Below are positions 1 to 7,332 of a stretch of 16,933 bases of DNA, piece after piece. The stretch's first letter is position 1. Every line of letters starts with the position of its first letter. The notes under the pieces were generated by a model. It did no database searches. It was not told the origin of the DNA and was given only the letters and a program-made list of their open reading frames with translations. A program made the position numbers and the translations under genes. This DNA is from FEN-1219 sp035644475 (GTDB taxonomy: Bacteria > Pseudomonadota > Gammaproteobacteria > Steroidobacterales > Rariloculaceae), in assembly GCA_035644475.1 (NCBI GenBank), contig DASQOL010000117.1, positions 1-16,933 of the forward strand, given 5' to 3'.

Positions 1-126
1 GACGCCGCCGGCATCGAGTCGCTGCGCTCGCTGCATCGACTCTGCTGGCGCGCCGCTGACCAAAGCGTCGCACCCGTAGCGACGCAGGCGCCGGCAGCGC
101 CCATCGACCCGACGATCACAGGCTAA
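1..126 (+). CDS. 3' end of an unidentified gene (partial)
   Basis: The first forward frame is open from the window edge to a TAA at 124-126 and encodes 41 residues. The first half (IESLRSLHRLCWRAADQ) looks like an amphipathic helix. The tail is rich in Pro, Ala and Thr, as in a disordered C-terminus. The frame stops 51 bases before the convergent DUF3108-like gene, and a GC-rich hairpin lies between them, which fits a real gene end. The piece is too short to assign a family. The alternative is that this is a chance open frame in GC-rich DNA. Confidence 0.45.
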   Translation, partial: DAAGIESLRSLHRLCWRAADQSVAPVATQAPAAPIDPTITG

Positions 127-141
127 CGCTTGGGTGGAGCC

Positions 142-170
142 CGCCGCCGTGGGGCTGCGCCCTTGCGGCG
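142..170. terminator. GC-rich hairpin between convergent genes
   Basis: CGCCGC (142-147) pairs with GCGGCG (165-170). Inside it GGGC (152-155) pairs with GCCC (159-162) around a TGC loop. It sits between two convergent reading frames, where a bidirectional terminator would be expected. It has no T-tract, so intrinsic termination is only a possibility. Confidence 0.3.
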
Positions 171-177
171 AGCTCGC

Positions 178-891
178 CTATTCTTCGGCAGCCGTCGCGC
201 CGCCGCGCACGGCAGACAGCTCGATGCCGCGTAGCTCGGCGAGCTCCAGCAGCATCGACGTTTTGCCCGAAGACAGGTCTATCCTAACGGGCAAGTCTTC
301 GAGCTCGTGGGCCAGCCACACGTCGCCGTCGGGGTGTGGTTGCTTTGCCCCGCGGAGCACGACCCGGTCCGCATGCACCGGCCCAATGGGCGTCGTGAGC
401 TCGACCATTTCCAGCGAGTCTGCGGACAGCACGTCGTCGAAACCCTCGAGTTCGCGCCGGCCCGGCAGTGTTGCCACCAGCGTGGCGAGATCCCGCGCGA
501 GATTGCGGGAGAGTGGTTGTACGTTGCGCGATCCGTGAAATCTCGACTCGACGCGGCCCGTCTCCCAGTTGAACCTCAAGGCAATAGTGCTATAGCAGGC
601 CGCGCATTTGTCCCACTGCTGCCGGTACGCTACTGGCCGGACCTTGTCCTCGACCAGCTGGAATTGCAACGTGGTCACGTACTCGTGGGAGCTCTCGTCG
701 ACTCCGTTCCAACCGAGTGTGTATTCGCCTGCGACAGAGTCGTAGCTCAAGGAGACGTCTGCGGTTACGGTGGCTCCGTCGACGATGGTGCGGTAGAGGG
801 CGCGATACTCGGGAATTGGTGCGGCCACGGTCACCGGCGGCGCCGCGAGTGCGATGACGCCAAGACCGATGGCCGCAATCGACGATCTCAT
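178..891 (-). CDS. DUF3108-like exported protein
   Basis: This encodes 237 residues. The first ~24 form a signal peptide (MRSSIAAIGLGVIALAAPP followed by an Ala-rich cleavage region), so the mature protein should be periplasmic or envelope-associated. The body has the layout of DUF3108 proteins: an early EYRALYR strand, a 'VRPVAYRQQW' segment, 'LSRNLARDLATLVATLP' where the family has its D-x-L-S-like stretch, then 'TPIGPVHADRVVLRG' and a late 'DLPVRIDL'. The frame stays open far upstream, but the ATG at 889-891 is preferred because it begins the signal peptide and has GGGAGG about 6 bases before it. DUF3108 proteins have no settled biochemical role. A CAAC motif (about residues 95-98) could be redox active or form a disulfide. 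The gene is divergent from the cytochrome gene, with a 150-base shared upstream region. Confidence 0.7.
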   Translation of the reverse strand: MRSSIAAIGLGVIALAAPPVTVAAPIPEYRALYRTIVDGATVTADVSLSYDSVAGEYTLGWNGVDESSHEYVTTLQFQLVEDKVRPVAYRQQWDKCAACYSTIALRFNWETGRVESRFHGSRNVQPLSRNLARDLATLVATLPGRRELEGFDDVLSADSLEMVELTTPIGPVHADRVVLRGAKQPHPDGDVWLAHELEDLPVRIDLSSGKTSMLLELAELRGIELSAVRGGATAAEE

Positions 892-1007
892 CTGCGCCCT
901 CCCGATGTTCGCTCGGCGGCGCCGGTTGCGGGCCGCCTGTCGTCGTTCTGCACGAGTCCCGCCTCGACACCGGAGTTGCGGACCCGGGCTGTTGCGAAGC
1001 TCCACGG

Positions 1008-1016
1008 TGTTAATAT
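1008..1016 (+). promoter_or_regulatory. candidate extended -10 promoter for the cytochrome-dehydrogenase unit
   Basis: TGTTAATAT gives a TG-n extended -10 with the hexamer TAATAT, 26 bases before the cytochrome ATG. It is one of the few AT-rich points in the intergenic region. The only -35-like match (TTGCGA, 992-997) is too close at a 13-base spacing, so recognition would depend on the extended -10. Confidence 0.3.
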
Positions 1017-1041
1017 CACGAAGTCGTCGCCGGGGGGAACT

Positions 1042-1845
1042 ATGGGGACAGGCGTAACGCATCAGCGCTGGGGCGGCGGACACGCTGCTCGCTCGATCGT
1101 CGTGGCCTTGCTCGTGGCGTTCGGGCGCATCGCGCACGCCCAGCCGCACGCCGGGCAATACGAGCAGGCCGACATCGAATACGGCTCGCGCCTTTACGGC
1201 GGCCACTGCGTCACCTGTCACGGCGATCGCGGCGAGTCGATCCCCGGCATCCGACTCTTCAGCGGCAAGTTCAAGAACGCGGGCGGCGACCGCGACCTCA
1301 CGAGGATCCTGAACGACGGCATCGCGGGCACCGCGATGGCGCCGACCGGTCTCTCGGAAGCCGAGATCGTTGCGACGATCGCGTACCTGCGCAATTCGAA
1401 CCGCGTCGACGCGAGCGCCAACCGCGGCGACCCCGCGCGCGGCCGCGCGCTGTTCTTCGGCAAGGGCGACTGCGGGCGTTGTCACCGCGTCGGCGCCGAG
1501 GGGCCGCGCGGAGGCCCGGACTTGAGCAACATCGGCGTGCAGCGCACGGCGGCGACGCTGCGCCGCTCGCTCGGCAATCCCGACGAGGCGCTGTTGCCGA
1601 TCAACCGGCCCGTCCGCGCCACGTTGCGCGACGGCACCGTCGTCGCCGGTCGCCGGGTCAACGAGGACACCTACACCGTGCAGCTGGTCGACGCGACCGG
1701 CCGGCTGGTGTCGCTCGACAAGGCAGCCCTGCGCGACTACACGGTCGGCACGAAGGCGACGATGCCTTCGTACGAAGGCGTGTTCACGGAGAGCGAGCAG
1801 ACCGATCTCGTGGCCTATCTCCTTTCGCTGCAGGGGCTCGAATGA
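1042..1845 (+). CDS. di-heme cytochrome c, likely electron acceptor of the PQQ dehydrogenase
   Basis: This encodes 267 residues with an N-terminal signal or anchor segment (RSIVVALLVAFGRIAHA, about 17-33). There are two c-type heme sites: CVTCH at 56-60 and CGRCH at 144-148. Candidate distal Met ligands are M99 (TAMAPTGLSE) and M241 (ATMPSYEGVFTE). The first half is a class I cytochrome c domain. The second half follows the heme-binding domain seen in many membrane-bound dehydrogenase partners: GRALFFGKGDCGRCH, GPDLSNIG, an 'ATLRDGTVVAGRRV' strand and a C-terminal DLVAYLLSLQ helix. The ATG at 1042 is chosen over far-upstream starts because it has a GGGGGGA Shine-Dalgarno and opens the signal peptide. 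The stop overlaps the dehydrogenase start (ATGA), so the two are probably translationally coupled. The likely role is passing electrons from the quinoprotein to the respiratory chain in the periplasm. Confidence 0.88.
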   Translation: MGTGVTHQRWGGGHAARSIVVALLVAFGRIAHAQPHAGQYEQADIEYGSRLYGGHCVTCHGDRGESIPGIRLFSGKFKNAGGDRDLTRILNDGIAGTAMAPTGLSEAEIVATIAYLRNSNRVDASANRGDPARGRALFFGKGDCGRCHRVGAEGPRGGPDLSNIGVQRTAATLRRSLGNPDEALLPINRPVRATLRDGTVVAGRRVNEDTYTVQLVDATGRLVSLDKAALRDYTVGTKATMPSYEGVFTESEQTDLVAYLLSLQGLE

Positions 1846-3488
1846 TGCTGCGCAAGACCATTGCCGTGCTCGCGTTGGCCGGCGTGCTGCCGCTCGCGGC
1901 GAGCGCGCAAGTCACGTTCGAGCGTCTGCTGAACGCCTCAGCCGAGCCGCAGAACTGGCTCACGTACTCCGGCGGCTATACGAGCCAGCGGCACAGCCTG
2001 CTCAAGCAGATTCGGCCGAATAACGTGGGCGATCTCGCGCTCAAGTGGGTGTTCCAGGCGCAGTCGCTCGAGAACTTCGAGACCACGCCGCTCGTCGTGG
2101 ACGGCGTGATGTATCTCACCGAGGCGCCGAGCACGGCCGTTGCGGTCGACGCGGCCACGGGCCGGGTGTTCTGGCGCTATCAATACAATCCTGCGCAGAC
2201 GTCGCGGCCCTGCTGCGGCCGCGTGAACCGCGGTCTCGCGATCCTCGGCAACAGGGCGTTCATGGCCACGATCGACGCGAAGCTCATCGCGCTCGATCTC
2301 GCCACGGGACAACCGGTGTGGGAAGCGGCTCTCGCGGATGCGGCGTCGGGCTATGCGATGACGCTCGCGCCGCTCGTCGTGAAGGACAAGGTGATCGTCG
2401 GCGTCGCGGGCGGCGAGTACGGCATCCGCGGCTTCATCGCGGCGTTCGACGCGCAGAGCGGCCGCGAGGCATGGCGCTTCTACACGATACCGGCGCCCGG
2501 CGAGCCCGGACACGAGACCTGGGGCGCCGGCGACGCGTGGCAGCACGGCGGCGCGTCGGTGTGGGTCACGGGATCGTACGACGCCGCGCTCGACCTCACG
2601 TACTGGGGTATCGGCAACCCCGGTCCCGACTGGAACCCGAAGCAGCGCCCCGGCGACAACCTCTACTCCGACAGCGTCGTCGCGCTCGATCCCGACACCG
2701 GCGAGCTCAAGTGGCACTTCCAGTTCACGCCGAACGACGACTACGACTACGACGCGGTGCAGGTCCCCGTGCTCGCCGACATACCGGCGGCCGGCGCTGA
2801 CGGCGGCAAGCTCATGCTCTGGGGGAACCGCAACGGTTTCTTCTACGTGCTCGATCGGGTCACGGGAAAGTTCGTGCGCGGCGCGCCGTTCGTGAAGGTG
2901 AATTGGGCGAGCGGTCTCGACGAGCGCGGGCGCCCGATCGAAACGCGGCAACCTCCCGACGCCGTGACCTATCCCGGCGTGCAAGGCGGCACGAACTGGT
3001 ATTCGCCGTCGTACAGCCCGAGCACGCAGCTGTTCTATGTCTCCGCCTGGGAGCACTACGGCTCCGTGTTCCGCTCCGAGGACGTGGAGTACAAGCCCGG
3101 GGTCACGTTCGTCGGCGGCTGGCCCGGCAGCCCGATCGCCGGGGTCGCGAATCTTCCCGGGTTGAAGCGCGGCCCGATCAATTCCTGGACGGACGCGCTC
3201 GGCAACGGCGCGGTCATCGCGATCGATCCGAAGACCGGCAAGCAGCGCTGGCGCTTCCCGACCACGGACGTCTCGAGCAGCGGCATTCTCACCACCGCCG
3301 CCGACCTCCTGTTCACGGGGTCGCGCGAGGGCTATTTCTACGCGCTCGATGCGCGCACCGGCGCGCAGCTGTGGCGCGCGAGCCTGGGAGGGCAGGGCGC
3401 GAACGGGCCGATGTCGTATGCGGTCAACGGCGCCCAATACGTCGCCGTCGCATCGGGCAACTCGCTGTTCGTATTCGGTTTGCGCTGA
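1842..3488 (+). CDS. PQQ-dependent alcohol dehydrogenase, lanthanide-type active site
   Basis: This encodes 548 residues: a signal peptide (1-22), then an eight-bladed quinoprotein propeller of the methanol/ethanol dehydrogenase family, somewhat shorter than MxaF/XoxF (about 600). Visible landmarks are vicinal cysteines 124-125 (SRPCCGRVNRGL), which form the disulfide facing PQQ; Glu192 (GGEYGIRG) and Asn259 (GNPGPDW), the metal ligands; catalytic Asp302 and Asp304 in DDYDYDAV; Arg330 (GNRNGFFYVLD); and repeated 'ALDxxTGxxxW' blades. Asp304 sits at the position that is Asp in lanthanide-dependent XoxF/PedH enzymes and is not Asp in calcium-dependent MxaF. There is no fused cytochrome domain, so it should pass electrons to the overlapping upstream di-heme cytochrome. 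The substrate cannot be read from sequence; a primary alcohol is most likely. No PQQ synthesis genes are in the window. Confidence 0.9.
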   Translation: MMLRKTIAVLALAGVLPLAASAQVTFERLLNASAEPQNWLTYSGGYTSQRHSLLKQIRPNNVGDLALKWVFQAQSLENFETTPLVVDGVMYLTEAPSTAVAVDAATGRVFWRYQYNPAQTSRPCCGRVNRGLAILGNRAFMATIDAKLIALDLATGQPVWEAALADAASGYAMTLAPLVVKDKVIVGVAGGEYGIRGFIAAFDAQSGREAWRFYTIPAPGEPGHETWGAGDAWQHGGASVWVTGSYDAALDLTYWGIGNPGPDWNPKQRPGDNLYSDSVVALDPDTGELKWHFQFTPNDDYDYDAVQVPVLADIPAAGADGGKLMLWGNRNGFFYVLDRVTGKFVRGAPFVKVNWASGLDERGRPIETRQPPDAVTYPGVQGGTNWYSPSYSPSTQLFYVSAWEHYGSVFRSEDVEYKPGVTFVGGWPGSPIAGVANLPGLKRGPINSWTDALGNGAVIAIDPKTGKQRWRFPTTDVSSSGILTTAADLLFTGSREGYFYALDARTGAQLWRASLGGQGANGPMSYAVNGAQYVAVASGNSLFVFGLR

Positions 3489-3498
3489 CGGAAAGCTT

Positions 3499-3582
3499 AG
3501 GGTCAGACTCCGGGGACAGAGTAGGGTCAGACCCTAGGGACAGGGCAGATAATTAGGGTCAGACCCCTTCGGGGTCAGACCC
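3499..3582. repeat. cluster of GGGTCAGACCC / GGGACAG repeats
   Basis: Four copies of a near-palindromic unit, GGGTC-A-GACCC, lie at 3500-3510 (ending in GACTC), 3524-3534, 3556-3566 and 3572-3582. GGGACAG occurs after the first two (3514-3520 and 3537-3543). The last two units meet head to tail, creating a hairpin. Short GGGTCAGACCC and GGGACAGG arrays like this recur between genes in many high-GC proteobacteria, where I associate them with REP-type elements moved by Y1 (RAYT) transposases. No transposase gene is present here, so that link is inference. Confidence 0.6.
3562..3576 (+). terminator. strong hairpin at the end of the repeat cluster
   Basis: GACCCC (3562-3567) pairs perfectly with GGGGTC (3571-3576) around a TTC loop. 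It lies 74 bases after the dehydrogenase stop and could end that transcript, but no T-tract follows and it is formed by the repeat units themselves. Confidence 0.3.
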
Positions 3583-3711
3583 AAACTCGCGCGGGCGTGA
3601 ACTGCGTCATGCTCCTCGTTCTCGAGAGTGAGATTGGCTCACCAGTCGCCGCCCAGTGCGGCGCCTATCCTTCGCGGTTGCCGGGGTGGGACCGGACAAT
3701 CCGGGTGTGGG

Positions 3712-6327
3712 ATGAGCGCGAGCAAGCAGGTCGTCGCCAAGAGCGCGGCGCGCGGGGGCGCCAAGTCGAGCCAAGCTTTGCGGCAGGCCGAAGAGCGGCT
3801 GCAATGCGTGATCGAGCTCGCGGCCGACTTCTACTGGGAACAAGACGCCGAGCATCGCTTCACGGTCTATCGGCCGCGGAGCGAACCTAGCACCGACGTG
3901 GAAGCGCTCGTCGGCAAGACGAGCTGGGAGCTCTGCGACGGGCCGCCGGCCGACGGCGGCCGCTGGGATCGGCATCGCGCTGCGCTCGAGGCGCATCACG
4001 CGTTCCGCGACGTCGTTCATCGTTTCGGCGGCGCCGGCGCCGGCGCGACGCCGCGCTACGTGAGCTTGAGCGGCCAACCGATCTTCGACGCGAAGGGCGC
4101 GTTCAAAGGCTACCGGGGGATCGGCCACGACGTCACGGCCCAAACGCGGGCCGACCGCCTTGCGCAGGTGGAGCACGTCGTCACGCGGATTCTTTCCGAG
4201 GCGGACGACGTCAACGACGCGCTGCGCGCCGTCGTGCGCGCGCTCTGCGAGTACGAGCGCTGGAGCGCAGGCAACTTCTGGGGCGTCGAGGAACAGTCGG
4301 ACCTGCTGCGTCACTGCGCCGGATGGACCAACGGCGAGGAAGGCCGCCACTCGGTGCTCGATCCTAAGTCCGCGGTGCCCGAGTGGCTCGGCGCCGATCC
4401 GGTCTTCATCGCCGACGTGGCGGGCGACCCGCGCACGTTGCATCCTTCCATGCGCGCCCGCACCGGCTGGAACACCGGGCTCGTGGTGCCGATCCGCTCG
4501 GGCGGAACGATCATCGCCGTGCTCGACTTCTATGCGCCGCGAATTGCCGCGCCGGATCCGCTGTTCGTGCGCGTGCTCCGCGCGGCGGCCGCCGAGCTCG
4601 GTCACTTCTACCAGCGCGCGCTCGCCGTCGACCGGCTGCGCGACAGCGAGGAGCGGTTCTCCTCCACGATGGAGCTTGCGGCGATCGGCATCGCGCACGT
4701 CGACCACTCCGGGCGGTTCATCTACGTGAACCCGCAGCTCTGCGAGATGCTCGACTACGCCGAGAAGGAGCTGCTCGAGCTCACGGTGAAGCAGGTCTCG
4801 CACCCCGGCGACGTCAACGTCACCGACGATCTCCGCGACAAGCTCCGTTCGGGCGCCATCAAGTCGTTCAAGATGGAAAAGCGTTACCTCCGGAAGGACG
4901 GCTCGCCGATCTGGGTGGGGCTCACGATCGCGTGCAAGCGCGACCGCTCCGGCAAGTCCGTGTACGACATCTCCGTCGTCGAGGACATTTCCGCGCGTAA
5001 GCGCGCGGAGGAGCGGGTGCAGTACCTCGCCACTCACGACGGTCTCACCGGGTTGCCGAACCGCGCGATGTTCGGTCAGCTCCTGAGCCTCGCGATCGAG
5101 ACGGCGAAGCGCTACGACCGCAAGTTTGCGCTGCTGTTCATCGACCTCGACCGCTTCAAGGTCATCAACGACACGCTCGGCCACGAGGCCGGCGACGTGC
5201 TGCTGCGCGAGATGGCAGCGCGTCTGCGCGAGTGTGTGCGCGCGAGCGACGTGGTGGCCCGGCTCGGCGGCGACGAGTTCGTCGTGCTGCTGCAGGAGAT
5301 GAAGGATCCGGGGCAGGTGAGCGTCGTGGCGCGCAACATCCTGTCGGCGGTGATGAAGCCGGTGGTGATCCTCGGCCAGGAGTGCCGCGTGACCGCGAGC
5401 ATCGGCGTCTGCATGCACCCGGAAGAGGGGCAGGACGACCAAGCGGTGATGAAGAACGCCGACATGGCGATGTACCTCGCGAAAGAGGAAGGCAAGAACA
5501 ACTACCAGTTCTTCTCGGGCAAAATGCGGGCGCACTCGATCGAGCGCCTGGCGCTCGAGACCAACCTGCGGCGCGCGCTCGAGGCGAACGAGTTCTCGCT
5601 CGCGTATCAGGCGAAGGTGAACTTCAGGACCGGGGCGATCACCGGCGTCGAGGCGCTGCTGCGCTGGCAGAACCCGCAGCTCGGCTCCGTGGCGCCGTCG
5701 CAATTCATTCCGCTTGCCGAGGAGACGGGGCTGATCGTGCCGATCGGCAAGTGGGTGCTGCGCACGGCCTGCGAGCAGAACATGGACTGGCAGCGTGAGG
5801 GCTTGCCGCCGGTGCGCATGTCCGTGAACCTGTCGATGCGCCAGCTCAACGACGAGGGTCTCGTTCGCGAGATCGAGGGCGTGCTCCGCGACACCGGCAT
5901 GGATCCGGCTCTGCTCGAGCTCGAGGTCACCGAGAGCATGATCATGCACAACGCCGACCGCGCGGTGAAGGTGCTTACCGCGATCAAGGCGCTCGGCGTG
6001 CGGCTCGCGATCGACGACTTCGGCACGGGCTACTCGTCGCTCGCGCACCTGAAGCGCTTCCCCATCGACACACTCAAGGTCGACCGCTCCTTCATCCGCG
6101 AGATCCCGCAGGACGCGGAGGATCGCGCGATCGCCGAAGCGATCATCGCGATGGGCAAGACGCTGAGTCTCACGGTCGTCGCCGAAGGCGTCGAGACGCC
6201 GGAGCAACAGGCGTTCTTGAGCGAGCGCTCCTGCGACGAGATGCAGGGCTACTACTTCAGCACGCCCGTCCCGCCGTCCGACTTCGCCCAGCTGCTCCGC
6301 CAACACTTCCCCGAACCGCGCCGCTAA
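3712..6327 (+). CDS. PAS-GAF-PAS-GGDEF-EAL c-di-GMP signalling protein
   Basis: This encodes 871 residues with no obvious membrane segment, so it is probably a cytoplasmic sensor. Approximate layout: helix plus PAS-like domain (20-148, ending GHDVTAQTRA), GAF (150-305), PAS with PAC (312-432, DISARKRAEERVQYLATHDGLTGLPNRA leads into the next domain), GGDEF (435-600) and EAL (605-865). The cyclase site GGDEF (519-523) is intact, and RASD at 510-513 is a product-inhibition I-site five residues upstream. The phosphodiesterase side also looks intact: EAL (647-649), SVNLS (704-708), EVTES (738-742), DDFGTGYSS (768-776), KVDRSF (789-794), AEGVET (824-829) and QGYYF (845-849). It could therefore both make and break c-di-GMP. 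ATG 3712 is chosen over an in-frame GTG at 3628; the ribosome site is weak (GGGTGTGG), so the start is uncertain. Confidence 0.9.
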   Translation: MSASKQVVAKSAARGGAKSSQALRQAEERLQCVIELAADFYWEQDAEHRFTVYRPRSEPSTDVEALVGKTSWELCDGPPADGGRWDRHRAALEAHHAFRDVVHRFGGAGAGATPRYVSLSGQPIFDAKGAFKGYRGIGHDVTAQTRADRLAQVEHVVTRILSEADDVNDALRAVVRALCEYERWSAGNFWGVEEQSDLLRHCAGWTNGEEGRHSVLDPKSAVPEWLGADPVFIADVAGDPRTLHPSMRARTGWNTGLVVPIRSGGTIIAVLDFYAPRIAAPDPLFVRVLRAAAAELGHFYQRALAVDRLRDSEERFSSTMELAAIGIAHVDHSGRFIYVNPQLCEMLDYAEKELLELTVKQVSHPGDVNVTDDLRDKLRSGAIKSFKMEKRYLRKDGSPIWVGLTIACKRDRSGKSVYDISVVEDISARKRAEERVQYLATHDGLTGLPNRAMFGQLLSLAIETAKRYDRKFALLFIDLDRFKVINDTLGHEAGDVLLREMAARLRECVRASDVVARLGGDEFVVLLQEMKDPGQVSVVARNILSAVMKPVVILGQECRVTASIGVCMHPEEGQDDQAVMKNADMAMYLAKEEGKNNYQFFSGKMRAHSIERLALETNLRRALEANEFSLAYQAKVNFRTGAITGVEALLRWQNPQLGSVAPSQFIPLAEETGLIVPIGKWVLRTACEQNMDWQREGLPPVRMSVNLSMRQLNDEGLVREIEGVLRDTGMDPALLELEVTESMIMHNADRAVKVLTAIKALGVRLAIDDFGTGYSSLAHLKRFPIDTLKVDRSFIREIPQDAEDRAIAEAIIAMGKTLSLTVVAEGVETPEQQAFLSERSCDEMQGYYFSTPVPPSDFAQLLRQHFPEPRR

Positions 6328-6401
6328 TCGGACTCGAAATAGGCCGCCCCGATGCTTGGAAGTTGCTATGCTCCAGGCAGAACAAGAACGAATTCGAAGA
6401 C

Positions 6402-6408
6402 AAGGAGA
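6402..6408 (+). promoter_or_regulatory. ribosome binding site deciding a TTG start
   Basis: AAGGAGA is a near-perfect anti-Shine-Dalgarno match, 5 bases before TTG at 6414. The upstream in-frame TTG at 6363 has no comparable site, and there is no in-frame ATG before residue 40. This supports a start at 6414. Confidence 0.6.
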
Positions 6409-6413
6409 CCTCC

Positions 6414-7169
6414 TTGATCTTTCCGGATAGGCAGAGCACGGTCCTCAACGACTCGTCCCAGCGCTACAAGTTCGTCGAGACTTCCGACGAATGGAACGAG
6501 ACGTGCGAGGTCTTACCCTGTTTCGCCGAGATGTATTGGCCGGGGTACGCGACCAAGTGCATCCCCACGACGATCGGCGGCGAGGCCATCGTGATCCAGC
6601 TATGGAAGGGTTTTTGTCCGCAGCTTCTCGGGGCCAACTGTATGTTCCCGGGCGGCATCGGCGGCGAAGTCGGGATCTATCGCCGCCTTCCCGAGGGCGA
6701 AGAGCATGCTCACAACGCCAAGAAGCTCGCGAAACCGGCGGCGCGCAAGTCGGTGCGGTCCGCCAAGGGGCCGATTGGGAAAGCGATCGCCGCGGGTAAG
6801 GTTACCGGCGCCGTGTTGCAGGAGCAGGGCCACAACGTCGACAAATCGCTCGCCGCGTTCAGGCACCCGCTCAGGACGCCGAAGACTGCGGGCGACGTTT
6901 GGTATCCGGCCCCCGACTTGAAGACTCTGCTCTCGTTTCGGCTCATCCACCCGAAGTCGTCGCAGGATCCGAAGAAGCTCGATGGCGGTCTTGCCGACAC
7001 GTTCTTCGCGACTCCCAACAACTTCCGCGACCGGCAGGGCTATTGGTGCAATCGCTGGATGACCCGGGAGAGCTACAAGCTCTACGCCGACAAGCACAAG
7101 GTTCCACTCGCCGCGACGGACTTCATTCTCGAGTATCGGATCAACGGGGTGCTCCACCCGCGGTGGTAG
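6414..7169 (+). CDS. unrecognised protein, weakly DUF4474-like N-terminal half
   Basis: This encodes 251 residues from a TTG codon backed by AAGGAGA. I do not recognise it with confidence. The N-terminal half has a compact, probably beta-rich region: 'WPGYATKCIPTTIGGEAIVIQLWKG' (43-66) and 'GGEVGIYRR' (83-91). The IQLWKG...GEVGIY spacing resembles DUF4474 proteins, but that match is from memory and weak. A basic Lys/Ala-rich stretch (101-135) may be a flexible linker. The C-terminal half (160-251) is aromatic-rich, with 'DRQGYWCNRWMTRESYKLYADKH' features and a final 'FILEYRINGVLH' strand. There are six cysteines (31, 36, 49, 68, 76, 212) and no signal peptide or membrane span. Codon use is less GC-biased than in flanking genes, which suggests transfer. 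It lies between the EAL gene and a relic of another EAL gene. Confidence 0.65.
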   Translation: MIFPDRQSTVLNDSSQRYKFVETSDEWNETCEVLPCFAEMYWPGYATKCIPTTIGGEAIVIQLWKGFCPQLLGANCMFPGGIGGEVGIYRRLPEGEEHAHNAKKLAKPAARKSVRSAKGPIGKAIAAGKVTGAVLQEQGHNVDKSLAAFRHPLRTPKTAGDVWYPAPDLKTLLSFRLIHPKSSQDPKKLDGGLADTFFATPNNFRDRQGYWCNRWMTRESYKLYADKHKVPLAATDFILEYRINGVLHPRW

Positions 7170-7173
7170 GCCA

Positions 7174-7235
7174 CCCGCAGGACGCGGAAGATCGCAGCGA
7201 TCGGTGAAGCGATCGTCGCGATGGGCAAGACGCTG
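7174..7235 (+). pseudogene. frameshifted relic of an EAL-domain gene
   Basis: This stretch aligns with 6105-6165 inside the EAL domain of the upstream gene: 57 of 62 positions match, with four substitutions and one inserted A (7196). Before the insertion it reads PQDAEDR; after a frame change it reads AIGEAIVAMGKTLS, against PQDAEDR-AIAEAIIAMGKTLS in the intact gene. It has no start, no rest of the domain and no open frame. It begins 4 bases after the stop of the unrecognised gene. The relic could come from a lost second EAL gene or from a partial duplication. Confidence 0.75.
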
Positions 7236-7332
7236 TCGGCAGTCGCAGAGTGGCGTTTGGTCGGCGCCGTGAGCCGTCGGGGCCCGCGGCAGCGTATCGA
7301 CCGCGCGTCCCACTGTCCCGCCGGCAGGACCA

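Noticed and set aside
307..1041. N-terminal extension of the cytochrome gene from 307
   Set aside because: It runs antisense through the DUF3108-like gene, has no recognisable domain and would place the signal peptide internally; ATG 1042 has a good ribosome site.
892..1485. N-terminal extension of the DUF3108-like gene up to 1485
   Set aside because: The extension overlaps the cytochrome on the other strand, has low-complexity Arg/Ala composition, and would bury the signal peptide in mid-protein.
3499..3582. Possible CRISPR array
   Set aside because: Units are only about 11 bases, irregularly spaced, with no uniform spacers and no cas genes.
3607..6306. 899-codon open frame on the minus strand opposite the GGDEF-EAL gene
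   Set aside because: It mirrors the sense gene almost exactly, is rich in His, Arg, Leu and Val as expected of an antisense GC-rich frame, and shows no domain motif, while the sense strand has complete GGDEF and EAL motifs.
6368..6430. 20-residue ATG frame before the unknown gene, possible leader peptide
   Set aside because: It has no ribosome site of its own, no attenuator-like hairpin, and overlaps the Shine-Dalgarno and start of the real gene in another frame.
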